From Streptomyces sp. MJM8645 (lineage in GTDB: Bacteria > Actinomycetota > Actinomycetes > Streptomycetales > Streptomycetaceae): 64,000 nucleotides of DNA. The position numbers and the translations under genes are program-made. Positions 8,133 to 15,141 of the stretch are shown in pieces (position 1 is the first letter of the stretch; every line of letters starts with the position of its first letter). Under the pieces are notes generated by a model. The model was not told where the DNA came from. It ran no database searches and saw nothing but the letters and a program-made list of their open reading frames with translations. The stretch is from positions 7,117,501-7,181,500 of the forward strand of contig NZ_LJJF01000001.1 of assembly GCF_001625365.1 (NCBI RefSeq). Direction: 5' to 3'.

Positions 8133-9062
8133 TCAGGCGTTCTCGCGGACGGGCGGCGCGGCGGCCGGGGCGCTGGGTACGGCGGGCGCAGTGGCCGCGG
8201 CGGTGCTGGGGCGTCGCCGGGTCTGGGCCGCGATCAGTGAGCCGAGGACGATCAGTGCGCCGAGCGCCTGGAGCGGGCTGAGGTCCTGCCCGAGGGCCAG
8301 CCAGCCGATCGCGGTGGCGACCACCGGGCTGAGCAGCGAGAGGAAGGAGACCGAGGTCGGCGGTAGTGCCCGGATCCCGCGGAACCAGAGCGCGTACGTG
8401 AGCGCCGCGCCGATCAGGCTGAGGTAGCCGTAGCCGAGCAGGTTGCCGCCGGTGAGGTGGGACGGCGGGGCGCCCTCGACGAACAGCGCGACCGGCACCA
8501 GCAGCAGTCCGCCGGCGGTGAGCTGCCAGCCGGTGGTGGCGAGCAGCGGGGCGGGGGAGACCCAGCGCTTGGAGAGGACGACGCCGGTGGCCATGACGAC
8601 CGCGCCGGCGAGCGCGGCGGCCACGCCGACGGCGTCCAGCTGGGCGTTGGCCCGCAGGACGAGCAGGCTGACGCCCGCGATCCCCGCGATGCCGCAGATC
8701 ACCGTGCGCGGTGTGAGCCGGTCGCCGAGCAGTGCGGCCGAGAGTCCGGCGGTGATCAGCGGCTGGACGGCGCCGACGGTGGCGGCGACCCCGCCGGGGA
8801 GGCGGTAGGCGGCGATGAAGAGGAGGGCGAGGAAGGCGCCGATGTTCAGCGCGCCGAGGACCAGTGCGCGCCACCACCAGCTGCCCTTCGGCAGCTGGCG
8901 GGTGACGGCGATCAGCAGCAGTCCTGCGGGCAGGGCCCGGAGGACGGCCGCGAGGAGTGGACGGTGGGGCGGGAGCAGTTCGGTGGTGACGATGTACGTC
9001 GACCCCCAGACGGCGGGGGCTATCGCCGTCACCAGCACGATTCCGAGGCGGTTTCTTAGCAC
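8133..9062 (-). CDS. EamA/DMT-family exporter
   Basis: 309 aa from GTG 9062. TACATT at 9074-9069 is a good -10 exactly 6 nt before this GTG, so the message is probably leaderless. Ten hydrophobic segments form two EamA repeats (AVWGSTYIVTTELLPPHRP in the first, PVVATAIGWLALGQDLSPLQALGALIVL in the second). The family exports small metabolites or amino acids. It is divergent from a MarR gene, and operator-like CTTAG/CTAAG elements overlap its promoter and start codon, so it is very likely repressed by that MarR protein. The C-terminal tail is Ala/Pro-rich. Confidence 0.88.
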   Translation of the reverse strand: MLRNRLGIVLVTAIAPAVWGSTYIVTTELLPPHRPLLAAVLRALPAGLLLIAVTRQLPKGSWWWRALVLGALNIGAFLALLFIAAYRLPGGVAATVGAVQPLITAGLSAALLGDRLTPRTVICGIAGIAGVSLLVLRANAQLDAVGVAAALAGAVVMATGVVLSKRWVSPAPLLATTGWQLTAGGLLLVPVALFVEGAPPSHLTGGNLLGYGYLSLIGAALTYALWFRGIRALPPTSVSFLSLLSPVVATAIGWLALGQDLSPLQALGALIVLGSLIAAQTRRRPSTAAATAPAVPSAPAAAPPVRENA

Positions 9063-9087
9063 TAAGCAAATGTATCTCAGTGCTAAG
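9055..9087. promoter_or_regulatory. Paired MarR operator between EamA exporter and marR
   Basis: CTTAGCACTAAG (9055-9066) and CTCAGTGCTAAG (9076-9087) form a 9-bp perfect inverted repeat across the pair (9055-9063 and 9079-9087). Each element is itself nearly palindromic, with the TTAG...CTAA look of MarR boxes. A third, weaker copy, CTCATCGCTAAG, is at 9131-9142 on the marR side. The first element covers the exporter GTG start and the pair flanks its -10. Confidence 0.75.
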
Positions 9088-9173
9088 ACATCTCTCACCG
9101 CTTTGGCGGGGTGACGTGGCTCACAGTTACCTCATCGCTAAGGAATCCCGGCGGAATCCCCTACCCTGAACCT

Positions 9174-9677
9174 GTGGCAGATGCAGATCATGTGGACCGA
9201 GTAGTCGCGCAGTGGGCCGCCGAACGCCCCGACCTGGACGTCTCCCCGATGGAGGTGATCGGCCGGCTCAAGCGCCTCTACCGCCTGATGGACGCGGAGC
9301 TCAACCGGACCTTCGGCGAACACGGCCTGGACGCCGCCTCCTTCGACGTCCTCGCCACCCTCAAGCGCAGCGGCCCGCCCTACCGCCTCACCCCCACCGG
9401 GCTGATGCAGTCCGCCATGGTCACCTCCGGAGCCATCACCCAGCGCCTCGACCGTCTGGAGGCCCGCGGCCTGGTCACCCGCACCCAGAGTGACCAGGAC
9501 GGCCGCAGCCGCGTGGTCGGGCTCACCCCCGAGGGCCACGCCCTGATCGACCGCGCCCTCCCCGACCACCTCGCCACCGAGCGGCTCCTCCTCGCCGGCC
9601 TCGACGCCCCCCGGACCGCCGCGCTCGTCGACGCCATGCGCACCCTCCTGGCCGCCCTCGGCGACAGCCCGGAGTGA
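9174..9677 (+). CDS. MarR-family transcriptional regulator
   Basis: 167 aa from GTG 9174. TACCCT at 9162-9167 is a TAnnnT -10 six nt before the start, indicating a leaderless transcript. The winged-helix core is clear: LDAASFDVLATLKRSGPPYRLTPTGLM, then SGAITQRLDRLEARGLVTR as recognition helix and turn, then TQSDQDGRSRVVGLTPEGHALID as the wing with the conserved DxRSxxVxLT motif. It likely represses the divergent exporter and itself through the boxes at 9055-9142. Ligand unknown. Confidence 0.92.
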   Translation: MADADHVDRVVAQWAAERPDLDVSPMEVIGRLKRLYRLMDAELNRTFGEHGLDAASFDVLATLKRSGPPYRLTPTGLMQSAMVTSGAITQRLDRLEARGLVTRTQSDQDGRSRVVGLTPEGHALIDRALPDHLATERLLLAGLDAPRTAALVDAMRTLLAALGDSPE

Positions 9678-9716
9678 GCGGGCGGGCAGGCGGGCGGACC
9701 TCCCCGCCCGACCGGC

Positions 9717-10592
9717 CTACGGGTTGACCGCCACCGCCTTGAAGAAGGTGTAGTGGAACGTCCCGCCCGGCTCGGCCGTGCGGCGCAGTTCGGCGATGCC
9801 GCGGTCGAAGGCGTCGGGGGTGGTCAGCCCGGCAGCCAGCGCCTCGGTGCGGACGGCCTCGACCATCGCGACGAAGGTGCGCCGGGTGAAGCCCTCGACC
9901 AGGGCGGGGCGGGCGCCGTCGGCGTGGACGGTGCGGGGGCGGACGGCCGCGTCCCGGAAGCCGGCCTCCGCCAGGAGCGGGTACAGGCGGCGCCCGAGCA
10001 GGGCGTCGCCGCCCGCCGCCGCCTGGAGCCGCACCAGCAGGTCGACCGCGTCGCGGGCCGCCGGGCCCTGCGGGTGGAAGAAGGCCGAGCCGTGGTCGCC
10101 CTCGATCACCGTGATCGTCCCGCCCGGCCGCAGCACCCGCCGCAGCGCGGTCAACGCGGCCACCGGATCGGCCAGGTGCTCCAGCACGAAGCACACGAAG
10201 ACGTGGTCGAACGCGCCGTCCGGGAAGGGGAGTCGGTGCAGGTCGCCGTGGTGCCAGGTGACCCGCGCGGTGGGCGCCTCGGCCGCCACCCGGGCCCGGG
10301 CCTGCGCCAGCGACTCCGCCGAGACGTCCACCGCCGTCAGCAGCACGCCGGGACTGGCGGCCAGCAGGTGCGCGGTCTGCGCCCCCACCCCGCAGCCGGC
10401 CTCCAGCACCCGGCTGCCCGCCGGGTACGCGGTGCCCGCGTGCAGCAGCTCGGCGAGGGTGTCCGCCTGGTCGCCGAGCCGTTGCGCCTCGGTCTCCGAG
10501 TAGCCGTGGACGTAACCCGGGACGTAGCCGGTGAGGTGGTCGGGGCCTTCGGCGTCCTGCCGGTCGTTCAGTGGTGCCGTTTCCGTGGTCAT
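9717..10592 (-). CDS. SAM-dependent class I methyltransferase
   Basis: 291 aa. ATG 10592 is chosen; upstream in-frame sequence overlaps the divergent MocR promoter. Motif I is RVLEAGCGVGAQT (residues about 65-78), with the acid at the end of strand 2 in LTAVDVSAES. Motif III-like FDHVFVCFVLEHLADP is followed by LRPGGTITVIEGD. N-terminal GYSETEAQRLGDQA is typical of the 'methyltransferase domain 11/25' proteins of streptomycetes. The substrate is unknown. It is divergent from a MocR/PdxR-type regulator and may be its target, since the two starts are only 28 bp apart. Confidence 0.85.
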   Translation of the reverse strand: MTTETAPLNDRQDAEGPDHLTGYVPGYVHGYSETEAQRLGDQADTLAELLHAGTAYPAGSRVLEAGCGVGAQTAHLLAASPGVLLTAVDVSAESLAQARARVAAEAPTARVTWHHGDLHRLPFPDGAFDHVFVCFVLEHLADPVAALTALRRVLRPGGTITVIEGDHGSAFFHPQGPAARDAVDLLVRLQAAAGGDALLGRRLYPLLAEAGFRDAAVRPRTVHADGARPALVEGFTRRTFVAMVEAVRTEALAAGLTTPDAFDRGIAELRRTAEPGGTFHYTFFKAVAVNP

Positions 10593-10608
10593 GGCCCCAC
10601 CCTCACGC

Positions 10609-10659
10609 CACAATGGCCCGGTGAACAGGTCCAAAGAAGCGCCAGACGACAGGTCCAAA
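10609..10659 (+). promoter_or_regulatory. Leaderless promoter and direct-repeat operator of the MocR gene
   Basis: CACAAT (10609-10614) is a -10 six nt before GTG 10621. CAGGTCCAAA occurs at 10626-10635 and again at 10650-10659, a direct repeat with a 24-bp period just inside the coding start. MocR/PdxR proteins are known to bind direct repeats near their own promoters, so this is a plausible autoregulatory site. Confidence 0.6.
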
Positions 10660-12159
10660 CAGGCGGACCCGGGCGCCGACTTCCTCCAGCTCGACACCGC
10701 CGACGCCCCGCCCGGCGGCCTGACCGGCTGGCTCGCCCGCCGACTGCGCGAGGCCATCGCCGACGGCCGCCTCCCCACGGGCAGCAGGCTGCCCGCCACC
10801 CGGGGGCTGGCGGCCGAACTCGGCGTCTCCCGGGGAGTGGTGACCGACGCCTACCGGCGCCTCGCCGAGGAGGGCCAGATCGCCGGCCGGGGCAGGGGCG
10901 GCACCGTCGTCGTCGCGGTTCCGGCGCCGCCCGCGCCCCCGTTGTCGGCCGCGCCCCCCTTGTCGGCCGCATCCCCGTTGTCAGCCACATCCCCGGCCCC
11001 GCCGCGCGCCCGGCCAGAGCCCGTCCTGTTCCACGCCGACCCCGACCCCGAGGTGTTCGACCTGCTGCGCGGCACGCCCGCCCGGATCGACCTCACGCCC
11101 GGCGTGCCCGACCTCGCCGCCTTCCCCCGCACCGCCTGGCTGCGCGCCGAACGCGCCGTCCTCGACGGCCTCGCCGCCGCCGACCTCGGCTACGGCGACG
11201 TCCGCGGCACCCCCGCACTGCGCAGGGCCGTCGCCCACTGGCTGGCCCGCAACCGGGGCATCCGCGCCGACCCGGACGAGGTGCTGATCGTCGCCGGGAC
11301 GGCCCAGGCCCTCGCCCTGCTCGGCCGGGCCCTCGGCCGGATGGGCGTCACCGAGGTCGCCGTCGAGGACCCGGGCTCGCTCGGCGCCCGCCAGCACCTC
11401 GCCCACTGGCTCGCAGCGACCCCGCCCGTCCCGGTCGACGCCGAGGGCGTCCGGGTCGACGCGCTGCGCGCCACCGGCGCCCCGGCCGTCCTGCTCACCC
11501 CGGCCCACCAGTACCCGACCGGGGTCGTCCTCGGCGGCGAGCGGCGGCGCGAACTGCTGCGCTGGGCGGGCGAGGGCGGCCTGGTCATCGAGGACGACTA
11601 CGACGCCGAGCACCGCTACGACCGCCCGCCCGTCCCCGCGCTGCGCGCCGCCCTGCCGGAGCAGGTCTGCTACGCGGGCAGCATCTCCAAGCTGCTCGCC
11701 CCCGCGCTGCGCACCGGCTGGCTGCTGGTGCCGCCGCGGCTGCGCGAGGCCGTCCTGGAGGCCAAGCGGTTCGCCGACCTGGGCAACCCGGTGCTGCCGC
11801 AGCTGGTGCTGGCCCGGCTGATGGAGTCCGGCGAACTCGACCGCCACCTGCGGCTGTTGCGCCACCGCCACCGCCGCCGACGGGACGCGATGATCGCCGC
11901 CGTCCACGCCCACCTCCCCGGCGCCACCGTCCACGGCGCGGCGGCCGGCCTGCACCTGATGCTCACCCTGCCGCCCGGGGGCCGCTGTACGGACACCGAA
12001 CTGGCCACGGCGGCGCTCGCCGAGGGCGTCAAGGTGCAGCCGCTGTCCTGGCACGCGCGGCTGCCGTACCCGCCGGGACTGGTGCTCGGCTACGCGGCGG
12101 GTGCGCCGGGGGAGATCGCGGAGGGGATCGCCGTCCTGGGGCGGTTGCTGCGCCGGTAG
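10621..12159 (+). CDS. MocR/PdxR-type regulator (GntR HTH fused to aminotransferase fold)
   Basis: 512 aa, likely leaderless from GTG 10621. The N-terminal GntR winged helix spans residues about 35-100 (LTGWLARRLREAIADGRLPTG, LPATRGLAAELGVSRGVVTDAYRRLAEEG). A Pro/Ala/Ser linker with three imperfect copies of PLSAA/PLSAT follows. The rest is an aminotransferase class I fold with TPAHQYPTGVVL, IEDDYDAEHRYD and YAGSISKLLAPALRTGW, where the Lys would bind PLP. The family senses PLP or a PLP-adduct and controls vitamin B6, GABA or amino-acid genes. The divergent methyltransferase is the obvious local target. Confidence 0.92.
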   Translation: MNRSKEAPDDRSKQADPGADFLQLDTADAPPGGLTGWLARRLREAIADGRLPTGSRLPATRGLAAELGVSRGVVTDAYRRLAEEGQIAGRGRGGTVVVAVPAPPAPPLSAAPPLSAASPLSATSPAPPRARPEPVLFHADPDPEVFDLLRGTPARIDLTPGVPDLAAFPRTAWLRAERAVLDGLAAADLGYGDVRGTPALRRAVAHWLARNRGIRADPDEVLIVAGTAQALALLGRALGRMGVTEVAVEDPGSLGARQHLAHWLAATPPVPVDAEGVRVDALRATGAPAVLLTPAHQYPTGVVLGGERRRELLRWAGEGGLVIEDDYDAEHRYDRPPVPALRAALPEQVCYAGSISKLLAPALRTGWLLVPPRLREAVLEAKRFADLGNPVLPQLVLARLMESGELDRHLRLLRHRHRRRRDAMIAAVHAHLPGATVHGAAAGLHLMLTLPPGGRCTDTELATAALAEGVKVQPLSWHARLPYPPGLVLGYAAGAPGEIAEGIAVLGRLLRR

Positions 12160-12249
12160 GTCTGAGGTCTGAGGGCGTCGGCACCCGGGTCCCCCGTCCG
12201 CGCGGGCGCGGGTGTGCTCCTCCGGGGTCCGGGCTATGGTGGCGACGGG

Positions 12250-12284
12250 CTCGGGTGCCTTGACGGCCTCGGGTGCCTTGACGG
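12250..12284. repeat. Two tandem 17-bp repeats in the leader of the GH3 gene
   Basis: CTCGGGTGCCTTGACGG occurs at 12250-12266 and 12268-12284, an 18-bp period. It lies between a possible -10 (TATGGT, 12235-12240) and the GH3 start. It may be a binding site for a dimeric protein; function unknown. Confidence 0.7.
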
Positions 12285-12317
12285 GCCGTATCCCGCTGCC
12301 GACCTCAGGGAGGCGTG

Positions 12318-13532
12318 ATGGCCGTGCTTCGGCGCACCGTCCAGTTCGGCGCGATGCTGGTGGTGTTGGCGGCCACGCTCGGGCCGGTTCCGGCCGGGTC
12401 GGTGTCGGCGTCCGCACCGGCGTCCGCACCAATATCCGCGCGGGCCTCGATACCGGACGTGCCGGGGTCGATACCGGGGCGGGGAGTTGCCCCGGGCGAG
12501 GGGACGGTGGCGGCGGAGATGGCCGACCAGGACGCGCGGCAGCTCGCGGGGCGCCGGATCGTACTCTCCTACGCCGGTCCGACACCGCCGCCGGGCGTGC
12601 TGCAGACGATTCGGGAGGGGCGGGCGGCCGGGGTCATCCTGTTCGCCGAGAATGTCACGAGCCCGGCGCAACTCGCCGAGGCCGTCGGTCAGTTGCGGCA
12701 GGCGGCGGCGCAGTCGCCGGTGTCCGAGGGGCTGTTGCTGATGACCGACCAGGAAGGCGGCAAGGTGCGCCGCCTGCCCGGCGAGCCCGAACTCTCCGCC
12801 CGCCGGACCGGATCGGAGCCCGACCCGCTCGGCGCGGCGGGCCGCGCCGGGGTCGGCGCCGCCGGGACGCTCGCGGACGCGGGGCTCAACGTGAACCTCG
12901 CGCCGGTGCTGGACGTCTACGACACCCCGGGCAACTTCATCGACCGCCATGAGCGCTCCTACGGTCAGGACCCCGCCGGCGTCGGCGAGTTGGGCAGCGC
13001 CTTCCTCGCCGCCCAGCAGGGCTTGGGCGTCGCCGCCACCGCCAAGCACTTCCCCGGGCTGGGCTCGGCAGTCAACGGCGAGAACACCGATGACCGCCCC
13101 GTCACCCTGTCCGTGCCGCTGGACGAGCTGCGCACCCGCGGCGAGGAGCCCTACCGGGCGGCCATCGCGGCGGGCGTCCGGCTGGTGATGGCCTCCTGGG
13201 CGGTCTACCCGGTGCTCGACCCGGACCGCCCGGCGGGGATGTCGCCCGCCGTGGTCGAGGGCGAGCTGCGCGGCCGTCTGGGCTTCCGGGGCGTCACCGT
13301 CACCGACGCCCTGGAGGCCGAGGCCCTCGCCCCGTACGGCGGCCCCGGCGACCGCGCGGTGGCCGCCGCCGAGGCCGGGATGGACCTGATCCTCTGCTCC
13401 GCCCGCGACCCTCAGCAGGCCGAGGACGCCACCACGGCCCTCGCCGACGCCCTGGACTCCGGCCGGCTCGACCGTGCCGCCTTCGCGGCCGCCGTCACCC
13501 GGGTCGACGCCCTGCGGGCCTCCCTGGACTGA
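12318..13532 (+). CDS. Secreted GH3 glycosidase, beta-N-acetylhexosaminidase-like
   Basis: 404 aa from ATG 12318, with GGGAGG 4 nt upstream. There is a signal peptide (AMLVVLAATLGPVPAGSVSASA). The GH3 N-domain shows GVILFAENV, LLMTDQEGGKVRRLPG, LNVNLAPVLDV and ATAKHFPGLGS. The motif VTVTDALEAEAL carries the likely nucleophile Asp. The His of the NagZ 'DSH' loop is not present: the equivalent loop reads NGENTDDRP, as in other actinobacterial members. A role in cell-wall or chitin-derived GlcNAc release outside the membrane is likely. It is monocistronic. Confidence 0.87.
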   Translation: MAVLRRTVQFGAMLVVLAATLGPVPAGSVSASAPASAPISARASIPDVPGSIPGRGVAPGEGTVAAEMADQDARQLAGRRIVLSYAGPTPPPGVLQTIREGRAAGVILFAENVTSPAQLAEAVGQLRQAAAQSPVSEGLLLMTDQEGGKVRRLPGEPELSARRTGSEPDPLGAAGRAGVGAAGTLADAGLNVNLAPVLDVYDTPGNFIDRHERSYGQDPAGVGELGSAFLAAQQGLGVAATAKHFPGLGSAVNGENTDDRPVTLSVPLDELRTRGEEPYRAAIAAGVRLVMASWAVYPVLDPDRPAGMSPAVVEGELRGRLGFRGVTVTDALEAEALAPYGGPGDRAVAAAEAGMDLILCSARDPQQAEDATTALADALDSGRLDRAAFAAAVTRVDALRASLD

Positions 13533-13714
13533 GCCGGCGGCGGCCGACCGGCCCCGCGCCGGGCACCGGGGAGGCCGGCCGTGGCAGGTGCGCGGAGCCC
13601 GACCCTCCGGGGTGGGATTACGCCATCAAAGGTCTGGTTTCGGTCTGCTCGGCACTTCGAAGGCAGAATCGCGGTCATGGCATGGGAATCGCATGGCAAA
13701 GTCTCTTCATGGCG

Positions 13715-13732
13715 CATGTGAAATGTCACATG
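13715..13732. promoter_or_regulatory. Palindromic operator candidate upstream of the secreted protein
   Basis: CATGTGA and TCACATG flank a 4-nt spacer, a perfect 7-bp inverted repeat in an unusually AT-rich stretch. It lies 52 bp before the start of the 156-aa secreted protein. TGTGA...TCACA resembles a CRP-type box; a Crp or other dimeric regulator is possible. Confidence 0.5.
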
Positions 13733-13783
13733 TGCTACCTCACCTGTTCTGATCGTTCCTCGTACCCTCCGAAGGAGGAGGCA

Positions 13784-14254
13784 ATGAACCGCATCACCCG
13801 GATCGCCTCGGGCGCGGCCGGCGCCGTCGCCCTGCTCGCGGCGCCGGTGCCGGCGCTCGCCGTGTCGACCAGCGGCGCGGCCGAGACCGCCGCCACGGTG
13901 ACGACCTGCGGCTACAACGGCCTGCAGGCCGGGCTGTCGACCAAGGTCTGCGCCGAGGTCACCGGCGCCAGCGTCGTGCTGTATGGGCAGATCGGCCTGG
14001 CCGGTCCGCCCACCCCGGACACCCCGTGGCCGCCGAAGCCGCAGGAACTGCTCACCCGCCTGTCGGCCGGGGTGGTCGGCGGCGAGTCGCTCGGCTCGGC
14101 GAGCGTGCGCGCCGTGTTCACGGCCGCCACCGTGCGGGTCGACGGCGTCAGCGTCACCGTGCCGTGCGGTTCGACCCTCCGCGCGACCTTCGCCGTCGAG
14201 TCGATCTGGCGGGGGCCGGCCCCGGTCGAGGTGGATGTACCTGTAGTCTGCTGA
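13784..14254 (+). CDS. Secreted hypothetical protein, 156 aa
   Basis: ATG 13784 follows a strong GAAGGAGGAG site. There is a clear signal peptide (basic MNRITRIASG, then AAGAVALLAAPVPALA). The mature part of about 130 residues has four Cys (TTCGYN, KVCAEV, VPCGS, final VVC) that could form two disulfides, and a beta-rich pattern. The family is not recognised; it resembles the many small exported proteins of streptomycetes that lack known function. A hairpin terminator follows it. Confidence 0.75.
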   Translation: MNRITRIASGAAGAVALLAAPVPALAVSTSGAAETAATVTTCGYNGLQAGLSTKVCAEVTGASVVLYGQIGLAGPPTPDTPWPPKPQELLTRLSAGVVGGESLGSASVRAVFTAATVRVDGVSVTVPCGSTLRATFAVESIWRGPAPVEVDVPVVC

Positions 14255-14272
14255 CGGAACCTCACCATGACG

Positions 14273-14308
14273 GCCGAGTCCGGGAGTTGGCAGCGTCCCG
14301 GGCTCGGC
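14273..14308. terminator. Terminator after the secreted protein gene
   Basis: 13-bp stem with one G-U type mismatch (GCCGAGTCCGGGA against TCCCGGGCTCGGC) and a 10-nt loop, followed by TT. It is located 19 bp after the stop codon. Confidence 0.7.
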
Positions 14309-14414
14309 TTCCGGCGTTCCCGCGCGCCCTCCGGATGTGACGTGGACCACTCGGTGGTGGCCCCGGTGGGCCGGGCGGCCGCCAGACGACGGCCGGGCGC
14401 CCACTGTGACGACT

Positions 14415-14428
14415 TGAAGAAATCTTCA
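14415..14428. promoter_or_regulatory. ArsR-type operator candidate
   Basis: TGAAGA and TCTTCA separated by AA, a 14-bp inverted repeat in an AT-rich patch about 85 bp upstream of the ArsR-family gene. TGAA...TTCA is the usual core of ArsR/SmtB sites, suggesting autoregulation. Confidence 0.55.
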
Positions 14429-14511
14429 TCTGTGGCGATGATGCTTGCCGGCCGCCGGTGAGGACGCGGCCGCACGCTCACCGAGCCGTACCCGAGGGAG
14501 GGACGCGGACC

Positions 14512-14856
14512 ATGCCCGTCCCGCTGTACCAGGCCAAGGCGGAGTTCTTCCGCACCCTCGGCCATCCGGTCCGGATCCGGGTGCTGGAACTGCTCCAGGA
14601 CGGGCCCCGGCCGGTGCGCGAGCTGCTGGCCGAGATCGAGGTCGAGCCCTCCAACCTCTCCCAGCAGCTCGCGGTGCTGCGCCGTACCCAACTGGTCGCC
14701 GCCACCCGCGAGGGCAACACCGTGGTGTACGCGCTCAGCACCCCGGACGTGGCCGAGCTGCTGCGGGCCGCGCGCCGGATCCTGACCGAGCTGATCACCG
14801 ACCAGGGCGCGCTGCTCACCGAACTGCGCGAGCCCGGCGGCCGGCCGCACCGTTGA
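14512..14856 (+). CDS. ArsR-family transcriptional regulator
   Basis: 114 aa. ATG 14512 has GAGGGAGGGA 8 nt upstream. The winged helix is typical: AEFFRTLGHPVRIRVLELLQDG, PVRELLAEIEVEPSNLSQQLAVLRRTQLV as helix-turn-helix, and ATREGNTVVYAL as the wing. The ELCVCDL-type metal motif is absent, since the segment reads PRPVRELLAEI. It therefore probably senses something other than As/Cd through that site. A 47-aa DUF6126-like membrane peptide follows on the same strand. Confidence 0.92.
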   Translation: MPVPLYQAKAEFFRTLGHPVRIRVLELLQDGPRPVRELLAEIEVEPSNLSQQLAVLRRTQLVAATREGNTVVYALSTPDVAELLRAARRILTELITDQGALLTELREPGGRPHR

Positions 14857-14878
14857 GCCCGCCGAGGCCCTCGGGCCG

Positions 14879-14952
14879 GTCGAGCGTGTCGAGCCCTTCG
14901 AGCCCGTCGAGCCCGTTGAACCCTTCGAGCCCGTCGGGCCCGCTGAACCCGC
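14879..14952. repeat. Short tandem repeats between arsR-like and DUF6126 genes
   Basis: Runs of a 9-bp unit near TCGAGCCCG repeat seven to eight times with small changes. They are non-coding between the two genes and may be a slippage product. Confidence 0.65.
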
Positions 14953-14990
14953 GCCCGACCCGGCCGGCCGACCCGAGGAGAACCCCCGCC

Positions 14991-15134
14991 ATGAGCGAGA
15001 GCACGAGCGACGGCACGCGCGAGGAGAAGCGCCGACGCAAGGCCATGCTCATCCGGGCGGGCATCTACATCTTCGCCACGCACCTGTTCGCCGGCTTCGT
15101 GCTGCTGCTGTTCGCGCTCGGCGGCCGCAAGTAG
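14991..15134 (+). CDS. DUF6126-like single-pass membrane peptide
   Basis: 47 aa. ATG 14991 has GAGGAG 10 nt upstream. A hydrophilic Ser/Thr/Glu-rich start and a basic cluster (EEKRRRKAMLIR) lead into one membrane helix (GIYIFATHLFAGFVLLLFAL) and a short GGRK tail. This layout and the 'ATHLFAGF' helix match the DUF6126 peptides found beside HTH regulators in Streptomyces. Function unknown. It ends 7 bp before the convergent P450-terpene synthase gene. Confidence 0.75.
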   Translation: MSESTSDGTREEKRRRKAMLIRAGIYIFATHLFAGFVLLLFALGGRK

Positions 15135-15141
15135 GCACCTC

